The notes under the pieces are model-generated. The model searched no databases and was not told the DNA's origin. It was given only the letters and a program-made list of their open reading frames with translations. Shown here piece by piece: positions 7,768 to 15,423 of a DNA stretch of 64,000 nt. Made by a program: the position numbers and the translations under genes. Source of the DNA: Corynebacterium durum (GTDB lineage: Bacteria > Actinomycetota > Actinomycetes > Mycobacteriales > Mycobacteriaceae). Positions within the stretch are counted from its first letter, which is position 1. Each line of letters starts with the position of its first letter. The stretch is from NCBI RefSeq assembly GCF_030408675.1, contig NZ_CP047200.1:620001-684000 (forward strand), given 5' to 3'.

Positions 7768-9102
7768 ATGATGGGGCGTGTTCGAATGAACTTAGGTGGA
7801 AGCTGGCAGGGTGAGACCTTGCGCGACAACCTTGAGCGGAGGGGAGTATCGCGACGCGATTTTATGAAACTCTGCGGTGGCCTGGCGGCGGTGTTCGCCT
7901 TTGGTTCCCCCGAGCGCGCCCCGGCTGCGGCGGCGCAGGAACTGGAGGAAAGCACCAATCTCATTGCTGAACGGCTGGGAAACGTGACCAAACCCAATGT
8001 CGCGTGGCTGCAGTTGCAGGAATGCACCGGTTGCATGGAATCGGTGCTGCGCTCGGGCGGTACTACCGTTGAAGATGCCGTGCTGGATTTGCTGTCCGTA
8101 AACTATAACGAGCTGGTCATGGCCGCGTCGGGGGAGGCGGCGGAACACGCATTGCATGAGCTGAATCAGCAACCGCACATTCTTGTGGTCAATGGTTCCG
8201 TGTCCACGGCGGAAAACGGTGTTTACTGCACCATCGGCGGCAAAAGCTCGGAAGATATTCTGCTGGAGGCGGCGGAACACGCCAGTATGATCTTGGCGGT
8301 GGGGGCATGCGCCGTCTACGGATCAGTGCAGGCCGCCAAGCCGAATCCCACGGGCGCAGTGGGAGTGGATGAGATCATCAAAGACAAACCAGTGATCAAC
8401 GTTTCCGGGTGCCCACCTATCGGTGAGGTGATCACGGCCACCATCTCCTACATTCTCACCCACGATGCCCCGCCGAAAGTGGATGCGGAAGGGCGCCCAC
8501 TGTTCGCCTACGACCAGCGCATTCACGATTCCTGCCCGCGCCGCGCGCATTTCGACGCCGGGCAGTTCGTGCGCTCCTTTGATGATGCCGGTGCCCGCAG
8601 CGGCTGGTGCCTGTATGAGGTGGGGTGCAAGGGTCCCTCCACCTTCAGTCCGTGTCCTATCATTCAGTGGAATATGAAATCTGGGTGGCCCATTGGTGCT
8701 GGTCACCCGTGTATTGGATGCACAGAGAAGCACTTTTTTGATAGATTCACGCCGTTTTACTCCACCCTGCCGGATGTGGAAGGCCTGGGTATTGAAGCCT
8801 CGGCGGAGAAGGTTGGTTGGGGTCTTATTGGGGTCGCCGCTGTGGGCACCGCGATCCATGGCAGTATCACCACCGTGAAATCCATGGCGCGCCGCCGAAG
8901 CGCCCACGACGAGGAACTACTCGCTGCCTTCGGTGAGGTGGATGACCATCACCATGCGGGTGGCCTGGTGGGCCGGAATCTACTGGCCGGGGGCCATGAG
9001 GTGTTTGAGGAACCACGCTCAGGTACTGCTGGCACAGATAGTGGTGCTACCAGCCCAGACGATACAGATACTGATACCAACAACAGTGGGAAGGGCGAGT
9101 AA
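7768..9102 (+). CDS. hyaA: [NiFe]-hydrogenase small subunit (Tat-exported, membrane-anchored)
   Basis: The electron-transfer subunit, 444 residues. A twin-arginine signal SRRDFMK (28-34) with a hydrophobic run and an Ala-rich cleavage zone (about 50-57) directs folded export. The proximal cluster motif ECTGCMES, then SGCPPIGE, RIHDSCPRR, CLYEVGCKGP and HPCIGCTEKHFF supply the three Fe-S clusters. A C-terminal membrane helix (GWGLIGVAAVGTAIHG) anchors it. After the helix comes a polar tail of about 70 residues with HHH and an Asp/Thr/Ser-rich end. Start ATG 7768 follows GAGGT; ATG 7786 is possible. The pattern is that of a group 1 uptake enzyme. Confidence 0.95.
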   Translation: MMGRVRMNLGGSWQGETLRDNLERRGVSRRDFMKLCGGLAAVFAFGSPERAPAAAAQELEESTNLIAERLGNVTKPNVAWLQLQECTGCMESVLRSGGTTVEDAVLDLLSVNYNELVMAASGEAAEHALHELNQQPHILVVNGSVSTAENGVYCTIGGKSSEDILLEAAEHASMILAVGACAVYGSVQAAKPNPTGAVGVDEIIKDKPVINVSGCPPIGEVITATISYILTHDAPPKVDAEGRPLFAYDQRIHDSCPRRAHFDAGQFVRSFDDAGARSGWCLYEVGCKGPSTFSPCPIIQWNMKSGWPIGAGHPCIGCTEKHFFDRFTPFYSTLPDVEGLGIEASAEKVGWGLIGVAAVGTAIHGSITTVKSMARRRSAHDEELLAAFGEVDDHHHAGGLVGRNLLAGGHEVFEEPRSGTAGTDSGATSPDDTDTDTNNSGKGE

Positions 9103-9107
9103 TTCAC

Positions 9108-10853
9108 ATGGCTACGGAAAGGGTTGTCATTGATCCGCTGACCCGCATTGAGGGGCACTTACGCATCGAGCTGGAATGCGACGACAATCAGATTAAAAAC
9201 GCCTGGAGCGAATCCACACAATTCCGCGGCATTGAAACCATTGTTGAGGGGCGGGATCCCCGGGATGTGTGGGCTTTTGTTGGCCGTATTTGCGGCGTGT
9301 GTACTGGAACGCATTCGGTGGCATCGGTGACGGCTGTGGAGGATGCCATTGGGTCCAATCCTCCTAAACAGGCCCAGCTGATCCGCGACCTCGTGATGGC
9401 CTCCCAGGAAATCCACGACCACGTGGTGCATTTTTATCATTTGCATGCCCTGGACTGGGTCAACGTGGTGAGCGCTGCGGATGCGGATCCTGCTAAGGCG
9501 GTTGAATTTGCTAAATCTATTAATTCCACCTGGAAGGGCAACACAGAGACACAGTTTGCCAAGGTTCGGGACACTATTCGGGGCGTGTTGGACTCTGGGC
9601 AGCTCAGTATTTTCACCGGAGGATATTGGGATCACCCCGACTATCGGCTCCCACCTGAGGCGAATTTAATGGCTGTGTCGCATTACCTGGATGCGCTGCA
9701 GTTTCAACGGTCGATTATCCGCATTAATACGATCTTTGGCGGGAAAAACCCACACCCGAATTTCCTGGTGGGCGGCATGGCCTGTTCCATTGACCCGGAT
9801 AAGTCGGAGACGGTGAATCAGGTCCAGTTGGATCAGATGGGGGTGTGGGTGAATGAAATCCTGGACTTTATTAACGGCTGCTATTATCCCGATGCGTTAG
9901 CGATCATGTCTGTTTATAAAGACTATTTTGACATTGGTGCCTCCTCGCCAACATTTATCGCGGCGGGCATGGGAGGTGCGCGGTACGAAGGTGGCACTGA
10001 ACGCCCAGTCTCGTCTGGGCATACTGACATCAAGGGCGGCGTGATCATGGACGGCGACTACACCACCGTCCATCCACTCGACCCGAAGAAAATCAAGGAG
10101 TACATTTCCTCTGCCTGGTACACCTACACCGAGGGTGATGATGCCGGTGTCACCCCCGACGTGGGCGAAACAACGGTACGCTACACCGGCCCGAAACCCC
10201 CGTATGATTGGCTCGCCGACAACGACAAGTACACGTGGTCCAAGGCCCCGCGTTACGACGGCCGCCCGGCTCAGGTCGGCCCGATCGCCAGGGTGCTCAT
10301 TGCCTACCTGCAAGGACATCCAAAAACCGTATCCCTGCTCAATGATGCCCTCGACGCAGTGGACGTGCCGCTGGAAAAAATGAACTCCACCGCAGGCCGC
10401 ACACTTGCCCGCGCCTTGGAAGCCGTGACCACGGCAGATCACCTGGCCCACGAGCTTCTACCAGCCTTCAAAGATGGCTTGCGCCACGGCGACTACGACG
10501 TGTTTGACCCCACCAAGTGGGAGCCAAGTTCCTGGCCGAAAAAGGCAAGCGGCTTCGCCATGATGGAGGTGGCGCGTGGTTTTCTCACCCACTGGGTGAC
10601 CATCAAAAACGGCAAGGTGGACAACTACCAGGCTGTGGTTCCAACCACGTGGCTCGCCGGTGGACGTGACCCCGACGGACATCTCGGCCCCTACGAGGCG
10701 GCGCTGGCCAGTAGCGGAACCCACCCCCTGGCGGATCCGAAGCAACCCTTGGAGCCGCTGCGCACCATCCACTCGTTTGACCCGTGCATGTCCTGTGCGG
10801 TGCATGTTTTTGATCCCGACGGCAACATTCAGGTTCAGGTGATCACCCCATGA
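9108..10853 (+). CDS. hyaB: [NiFe]-hydrogenase large (catalytic) subunit
   Basis: 581 residues. The active site is carried by RICGVC (Cys62, Cys65) and DPCMSC (Cys560, Cys563), with the L1 motif DPLTRIEGH at the N-terminus. His566 (DPCMSCAVH) marks the site after which HyaD removes the last 15 residues once nickel is in place. It has no signal of its own and would be carried out by the Tat signal on HyaA. It starts 5 bases after hyaA and its end overlaps hyaC by 4 bases, so the operon is tightly coupled. Confidence 0.97.
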   Translation: MATERVVIDPLTRIEGHLRIELECDDNQIKNAWSESTQFRGIETIVEGRDPRDVWAFVGRICGVCTGTHSVASVTAVEDAIGSNPPKQAQLIRDLVMASQEIHDHVVHFYHLHALDWVNVVSAADADPAKAVEFAKSINSTWKGNTETQFAKVRDTIRGVLDSGQLSIFTGGYWDHPDYRLPPEANLMAVSHYLDALQFQRSIIRINTIFGGKNPHPNFLVGGMACSIDPDKSETVNQVQLDQMGVWVNEILDFINGCYYPDALAIMSVYKDYFDIGASSPTFIAAGMGGARYEGGTERPVSSGHTDIKGGVIMDGDYTTVHPLDPKKIKEYISSAWYTYTEGDDAGVTPDVGETTVRYTGPKPPYDWLADNDKYTWSKAPRYDGRPAQVGPIARVLIAYLQGHPKTVSLLNDALDAVDVPLEKMNSTAGRTLARALEAVTTADHLAHELLPAFKDGLRHGDYDVFDPTKWEPSSWPKKASGFAMMEVARGFLTHWVTIKNGKVDNYQAVVPTTWLAGGRDPDGHLGPYEAALASSGTHPLADPKQPLEPLRTIHSFDPCMSCAVHVFDPDGNIQVQVITP

Positions 10854-12061
10854 CAAACGTTGCTTCCCCACAGCGCGTCATCCGCGTGGCGCGAGCCTAC
10901 AGCGTGCGCAAGCTCAGCCCCGGCCGACTACTCGCAATGGCTGCGGTGGCGCCGTTTGATTCGGAAGACCCAGTGGACGTAGCGCTGCACGCCTCACTGC
11001 GCGTCAACCGCCCCGATATTGTTCCCATCAGGGTTCCCGCAGATGAGTTCAGTCCAGCCACCCCGAAACGTAAATACTCGCTGGTCAGGGTCGATGATTT
11101 TCCCGTGGAAGACGTGCCGAAAAACGTGATGATCATGCGCGGAGACATGGAATCCGTACTGGCTAAGGCCACCATCAGCCGCGAGGAACGCACCCTGTTT
11201 ATCCGCAACGCTGAAGTGATGCGGATGTCCGGACAGCGCTGCCTGGCCGTCGCGTCTGCCGAAATTGCCGAAGACGGCACAGTAGGGGAGTTCTTTGTTG
11301 AGGGTTTCGTGGCTATGGTCCTGGAGAAACCCTCCCAGGTGGCCAAGAAATTCTCCAGCAACCCCAACGAATGGGTCCGCATCAACATTTGGTCGGCCAC
11401 GCTGCGTTTCCAGCACTGGGCCAACATGGCGCTCATCGTCATCATGTCCATGAGCGGCTACTACATCATGAACCCGTTCTTCGGCCCCGCAGCCGAAACC
11501 GGCCACGACGTGGGATACCTCATGGGTTGGGTACGCCTCATCCACTACGTCTCGGCCTACCTATGGCTGGGGCTCGGGTTCTCCCGCCTCGTACTATCCT
11601 TCACCGCCAAAGACCGCCAGCTTCGATGGCGCAGCCTCTGGCCCCTCAACTCCCGCGAGGACGTCAAAGGACTGTGGGGCACCATACAGTACTACCTGTT
11701 TCTGAAAAAAGAAGGACCACTCTACCTGGCGCACAATCCACTGCAGCAGTTCGCCTATACCGGCATTTACGTCATGTGTCTGATCCAAATGCTCAGCGGC
11801 ATAGTGCTCTACGGTTTGTACAACCAAACAGACTGGTTCTGGGTCATTGTGGCCTACCCCATGCACTGGATGGGGGTGTCCACCATCCGCATGATCCACG
11901 CCCTAATCATGTTTGTGCTGTGGAGTTTTGTGATCGTCCACGTCTACCTGGCCACCCGCGCGGACGCCCTGGAACGCCACGGCGGTGTGTCCTCCATGGT
12001 CAATGGTGGCGTGTGGCTGCGGCGTGGGGCGAAGCCTGTCGACGCCCCGGAAATCGGGTAG
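10850..12061 (+). CDS. hyaC: Hydrogenase b-type cytochrome with N-terminal P-type-ATPase N-domain-like extension
   Basis: 403 residues, against about 220-250 for HyaC/HupC. Residues about 185-390 are the cytochrome b561-like anchor that passes electrons to quinone: four to five membrane helices with candidate haem His in FQHW, IHYVSAY, MHWMG and the last helix (IHALIMF...IVHVYL). Residues about 30-165 resemble the N domain of P-type ATPases, with motifs in the right order: EDPVDVAL (40-46), FSPATPKRKYS (67-77, like F-x-S-x2-KR-x-S), RGDMESVL (97-104, like KGAPExxL), GQRCLAVA (128-135, like GLRVLAVA) and EGFVAMVLEKP (151-161, like LGLVGMIDPPR). DKTGT and all transport helices are absent. The domain assignment is mine, by motif reading. 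Confidence 0.85.
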   Translation: MTNVASPQRVIRVARAYSVRKLSPGRLLAMAAVAPFDSEDPVDVALHASLRVNRPDIVPIRVPADEFSPATPKRKYSLVRVDDFPVEDVPKNVMIMRGDMESVLAKATISREERTLFIRNAEVMRMSGQRCLAVASAEIAEDGTVGEFFVEGFVAMVLEKPSQVAKKFSSNPNEWVRINIWSATLRFQHWANMALIVIMSMSGYYIMNPFFGPAAETGHDVGYLMGWVRLIHYVSAYLWLGLGFSRLVLSFTAKDRQLRWRSLWPLNSREDVKGLWGTIQYYLFLKKEGPLYLAHNPLQQFAYTGIYVMCLIQMLSGIVLYGLYNQTDWFWVIVAYPMHWMGVSTIRMIHALIMFVLWSFVIVHVYLATRADALERHGGVSSMVNGGVWLRRGAKPVDAPEIG

Positions 12062-12074
12062 GGAGCCTAGCACC

Positions 12075-12563
12075 ATGCCGGAACCTATTACCGTACTGGG
12101 CATTGGCAACCCCATCATGAGCGATGATGGCGTTGGCCTAGAAATCCTCGAACAGCTTCGCGCACACTACACGGACCAGCAGCACCTAGAATTCGTCGAC
12201 GGCGGAACCTCCGGGATGGAGCTACTGCCCACAATCCAGGACGCCGAATCCATCCTCGTGCTGGACGCCCTCGCGCCGACGGCACACAGTAACCCGGGGG
12301 ACGTCGTCACGCTTATCGGCGACCAGATTCCCCGCCTGCTGAACTCGAAACTCTCCCCGCACCAGGTGGGACTGCTGGACTTGCTGTCGGCCGCGCGCCT
12401 GCTTGGCACGGAGCCGCGCCGGGTTGCGGTGGTGGGGGTGGTGGCCGAGTCGACGGAACTTCATGTTGGGCTGACCCCCACCGTCACACGTGCCCTGCCA
12501 AGTGCCGTGGCGGAAGCCCGAACACTGCTGGATGAATGGCTATGTCACTCCACATCGATGTAG
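12075..12563 (+). CDS. hyaD: Hydrogenase maturation endopeptidase
   Basis: 162 residues from ATG 12075. This HyaD/HybD-type protease removes the C-terminal peptide of HyaB after nickel insertion. Visible are GIGNPIMSDDGVGLE at the N-terminus (Ni-sensing acid), LVLDAL (second acid) and SPHQVGLLDLL (His), the three metal contacts of the family. It lies 13 bases after hyaC. Its last 19 bases overlap the end of the convergent second hypA. Confidence 0.94.
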   Translation: MPEPITVLGIGNPIMSDDGVGLEILEQLRAHYTDQQHLEFVDGGTSGMELLPTIQDAESILVLDALAPTAHSNPGDVVTLIGDQIPRLLNSKLSPHQVGLLDLLSAARLLGTEPRRVAVVGVVAESTELHVGLTPTVTRALPSAVAEARTLLDEWLCHSTSM

Positions 12564-12880
12564 GCGACCTCGAATTCCCGGCCGTGGCGCAGATCCGCCG
12601 TCGGGGTGTCGCATACGGGACAGGTCAGTGCAAAAAACTCGTCGATCTGCTGCTCCGCTGCGCAGGTCGGGCACCACACGGTTGCCTCGATATGCTCCAC
12701 GGTGAGTTCCGCGTCGGCGCAGGCGGTGCCCAAAGAGGCGATCGGCCACGCGGCGTGCAGCGCCTCGGGAACCACCCCGGATCGCGTGCCCACCCGCAAC
12801 GCCACCCGTCGAATAGTACGCTGGTCAGCGGCCTGAACAACCACATCAACCACGCCGGACAGCAAACCTAACTCATGCAC
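12545..12880 (-). CDS. hypA: Hydrogenase nickel incorporation protein HypA (copy 2)
   Basis: From GTG 12880 the 111-residue product starts MHELG, the Ni-binding HypA N-terminus; an ATG at 12898 would bury it. Unlike the copy at 6406, this one has the canonical zinc site with two pairs, CPTC and CPVC. It is transcribed against the surrounding genes, converging with hyaD and divergent from the large-subunit-like gene at 12918, only 37 bases away. That closeness suggests a shared control region and a job linked to the orphan large-subunit paralogue. Confidence 0.9.
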   Translation of the reverse strand: MHELGLLSGVVDVVVQAADQRTIRRVALRVGTRSGVVPEALHAAWPIASLGTACADAELTVEHIEATVWCPTCAAEQQIDEFFALTCPVCDTPTADLRHGREFEVAYIDVE

Positions 12881-12917
12881 ACTCCCATTATCGCCCATCA
12901 GTAGGAAGGAGCCGCAG

Positions 12918-14024
12918 GTGAGTACAACGCTCCGTCTCGACCAGTTCGTGGACCCCAACGAAGCAACCGTCATTTACACCCGAGACGAGTCGGGAACCGT
13001 CATTGATGCCCGGTTCGACCTTTCTGGACTCCCGCGTCTTGACCCCATGCTGATCGGCCGCCCCGCCGCTGACGTCCCCGACATCGTCAAACGACTCTGC
13101 GGCATTTGCCCCGTCACTCACCACCTGGCGGGCACTCGTGCCCTCGACGCGCTTATCGACGCCCCCATCACACCCACCGCGCGCGCCGTTCGCGCACTCC
13201 TGCACCACGGTTCGCTCATCGACGCCGCCGCACCCAAGCTGTTTTCCACCAACCAGGAACTTGCCATCCAGCTCAAACGCTTCGGCAAAGCCGTCATGGC
13301 GGCCGCTGGGTGCCCCGGGCATTTCCCTGACGTTGCCATACCCGGTGGCGTGCGTGCTGCCGCAGACCCCGATCTTGTCGCGGCGCTTAGCATCCCCGAA
13401 CTCCCTGAGGCGTTGGCCGTTGATGCCATCGTGCCGGACTACGATGGTTACGACCTCGCGGTGACCAGCGATAACGGTGAGCTCGACCCCCTGGGCACAC
13501 ACATCGCCATGCACCGCAGCGGACACACCGAACTTTTTCCCATCCAGGACTGGCCTCGCCGCGTCCACGAAACCCAGCCCGGCGCGCCCGCCCCCAGGCC
13601 CGTCATTGGGGACCGGCCCTACCGGGTGGGTCCGTGGGCGCAGCAGCGCATCGCGGCGTCAACAAGCAACCCCACCGTGGCCATGATTCAGCGCAGCCTT
13701 GACGCCATCGCCGAACTCACACACAACCCCGCGCTTATCGACGGCGCGGTGGCCACGGAAGGGCAGCTCCGTGCAGGTGTTGGGGTGGGTGTGGTGGATG
13801 GTCCGCGGGGGCTGCTGGTGCATGTGTATACGGTGGATGATGCGGGCGTGCTGGTGGACTGCCAGATCCTCACCCCGACGGCGCAAAACGAATGGTGGCT
13901 GGCTGGGATGCTGCGGGAGATGGTTGATGTGGAGTCCTCGATACGTACCGCCGACCCGTGCCTGCCGTGCAGCTCAGCACCGCCCGGGCAGATGAACGTG
14001 ACGATCAAGGAAGAAAGGCTGTAG
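12918..14024 (+). CDS. Orphan [NiFe]-hydrogenase large-subunit-like protein
   Basis: 368 residues from GTG 12918, preceded by a good site (GGAAGGAG). The N-terminal half has GLPRLDPMLIGRPAADVPDIV then RLCGICPVTHH (Cys61, Cys64), closer to group 3-type than group 1 subunits. The C-terminus has DPCLPC (Cys348, Cys351). The residue expected to be His after the second pair is missing (CSSAPP...), so HyaD-type cleavage is not expected. It is 130-200 residues shorter than catalytic subunits. No matching small subunit is in the window. All four active-site Cys are kept. It could be an assembly scaffold (compare HupK/HoxV, which lose Cys), a sensor or a partial enzyme. hypC copy 2 follows 2 bases later. 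Confidence 0.85.
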   Translation: MSTTLRLDQFVDPNEATVIYTRDESGTVIDARFDLSGLPRLDPMLIGRPAADVPDIVKRLCGICPVTHHLAGTRALDALIDAPITPTARAVRALLHHGSLIDAAAPKLFSTNQELAIQLKRFGKAVMAAAGCPGHFPDVAIPGGVRAAADPDLVAALSIPELPEALAVDAIVPDYDGYDLAVTSDNGELDPLGTHIAMHRSGHTELFPIQDWPRRVHETQPGAPAPRPVIGDRPYRVGPWAQQRIAASTSNPTVAMIQRSLDAIAELTHNPALIDGAVATEGQLRAGVGVGVVDGPRGLLVHVYTVDDAGVLVDCQILTPTAQNEWWLAGMLREMVDVESSIRTADPCLPCSSAPPGQMNVTIKEERL

Positions 14025-14026
14025 CG

Positions 14027-14260
14027 ATGTGCATCGGCATTCCAGCGCGCATCATCTCCATTGAGGGGGATGTGCTACCGAACGCGGTGATTGATGTCGC
14101 CGGGCAGCAACGCACCTGCTGCCTGGCCTACCTGCCGGAGGCCCAGGTGGGGGATTATGTGCTGATTCAGAACGGCTTTGCCATGAGCATTGTGGACGAG
14201 CAGGAAGCACAGGAATCGCTACGGACCATTGCGGAATACAAGTTGATTAATTACGACTGA
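14027..14260 (+). CDS. hypC: Hydrogenase maturation chaperone HypC (copy 2)
   Basis: 77 residues beginning MCIGIPARII with the essential Cys2. GDYVLIQNGFAM is the core motif. It starts 2 bases after the stop of the large-subunit-like gene (TAGCGATG), so it is co-translated with it and probably serves it rather than HyaB. It diverges clearly from the copy at 2142 and has an extra Cys pair (RTCCLAY). Confidence 0.95.
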   Translation: MCIGIPARIISIEGDVLPNAVIDVAGQQRTCCLAYLPEAQVGDYVLIQNGFAMSIVDEQEAQESLRTIAEYKLINYD

Positions 14261-14380
14261 GCGGAGACGTTAAACATTCATTTCAAGCCAAAACGCTAGG
14301 GTACGGGTTGATTCAGATGGCCATGTGGTGATCCCATCAAGCAGTTCTCACGCGGCGTAGGCGCACATGGGCAAACCCTA

Positions 14381-14596
14381 TTACCGTGACCTCCCAATCC
14401 GCCATACAGTTACCGCCGCGATGACCAGAACTAACGCCAGTACTGCTGGCCAGACGGCGGGTTCGGGGGAGAGCAGGTTCACCACCGCCTGGATCACGGA
14501 GAGGAAGGCGAAGAAGCCGACGAACCCGACGAGCGTATCCCACATGAGTTTTCTGCGTTGCCGCTCGCCGGGTCGGTGATTGTTGTGGTCGGCCAT
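14381..14596 (-). CDS. Small membrane protein at the end of the sugar transporter operon
   Basis: 71 residues: a basic N-terminus (HRPGERQRRK) and two membrane segments (about 21-41 and 49-66). Its start lies 2 bases after the permease stop at 14599, so it is the last gene of the operon. I do not recognise the family. C. glutamicum also has a small membrane protein gene in its trehalose transporter (tus) locus, but I cannot confirm homology. Downstream, 14261-14380 holds no visible gene. Confidence 0.6.
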   Translation of the reverse strand: MADHNNHRPGERQRRKLMWDTLVGFVGFFAFLSVIQAVVNLLSPEPAVWPAVLALVLVIAAVTVWRIGRSR

Positions 14597-14598
14597 GT

Positions 14599-15423
14599 TT
14601 AGGCTTTCACGCCGCCTGCGGTAAGTCCGGCGACGATGCGACGCTGGAACACTAGCACCATGATCACCAGGGGGATGGTCACCAGCGTGCCAGCGGCCAT
14701 GATGGCGGCGTAGGGATACTCGAAGGCGCTGGGACCTGAGAAACGTGCGATGGCCACGGTGACGGGTTCGGTGGCATTGCTGGATAGCTGCTTGGCCAGC
14801 ATGAATTCGTTCCAGGTGGCAATGAACGCTAGGATCGCCGTGGTGAACAGCGCCGGTGCGGCGAGTGGCAGGAGCACAAGGCGGAATGCTTGGCCTCGGG
14901 TCGCGCCGTCGACACGCGCGGCTTCCTCCAGCTCCCAGGGCAGCTGCCGGAAGAAGGAGACCAGTGTGTAAATGGTGAGGGGGAGAGCGAAGGAGATGTT
15001 GGGGATGATCAGGGCGCGGTAGGTGCCTATCCAGCCGAGGTCGCCAAACAGCTGGAACAGTGGTGTGACCAGGGCGATTCCGGGGAACATGGAGGCGGCG
15101 AGGACGATGCCCGTGACGATGCCTTTGGCGCGGAAGTCCAGGCGTGCGATGGCGTAGGCGGTGAACACGCCTACCAGTACCGCGAGGAATGTGGTAACCG
15201 CACCCACCAGAAGTGAGTTTCCGATGGCACCGAGGAAGTCATTGCCCTTGTCCGTGGCTAGGGCATCGCCGAAATTCTCAAGCGTGACATGCGTGGGCCA
15301 CGGTGTGGTGTCAAAGGTGTGGTCTTTGTTGCGCAGTGCGGTGACCACCATCCAGTAGAAGGGGGCCAAACCCCACACCAGGATTACAACAACACCGCAA
15401 TAGTTGCGTACTGCCTGCATCAT
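14599..15423 (-). CDS. tusG: Carbohydrate ABC transporter permease (MalG/SugB family)
   Basis: 274 residues, with six membrane segments and the EAA loop (EEAARVDGATRGQAFRLVLLPLAAP) that docks the ATPase. This is the MalG-type inner-membrane permease of a family 1 sugar importer. Its start overlaps the end of the upstream permease by 4 bases (ATGA type). The locus sits just beside the LCP/TIGR03089 genes, as tusFGK2E (trehalose uptake) does in C. glutamicum. The symbol rests on this context; the substrate could also be maltose. Confidence 0.85.
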   Translation of the reverse strand: MMQAVRNYCGVVVILVWGLAPFYWMVVTALRNKDHTFDTTPWPTHVTLENFGDALATDKGNDFLGAIGNSLLVGAVTTFLAVLVGVFTAYAIARLDFRAKGIVTGIVLAASMFPGIALVTPLFQLFGDLGWIGTYRALIIPNISFALPLTIYTLVSFFRQLPWELEEAARVDGATRGQAFRLVLLPLAAPALFTTAILAFIATWNEFMLAKQLSSNATEPVTVAIARFSGPSAFEYPYAAIMAAGTLVTIPLVIMVLVFQRRIVAGLTAGGVKA

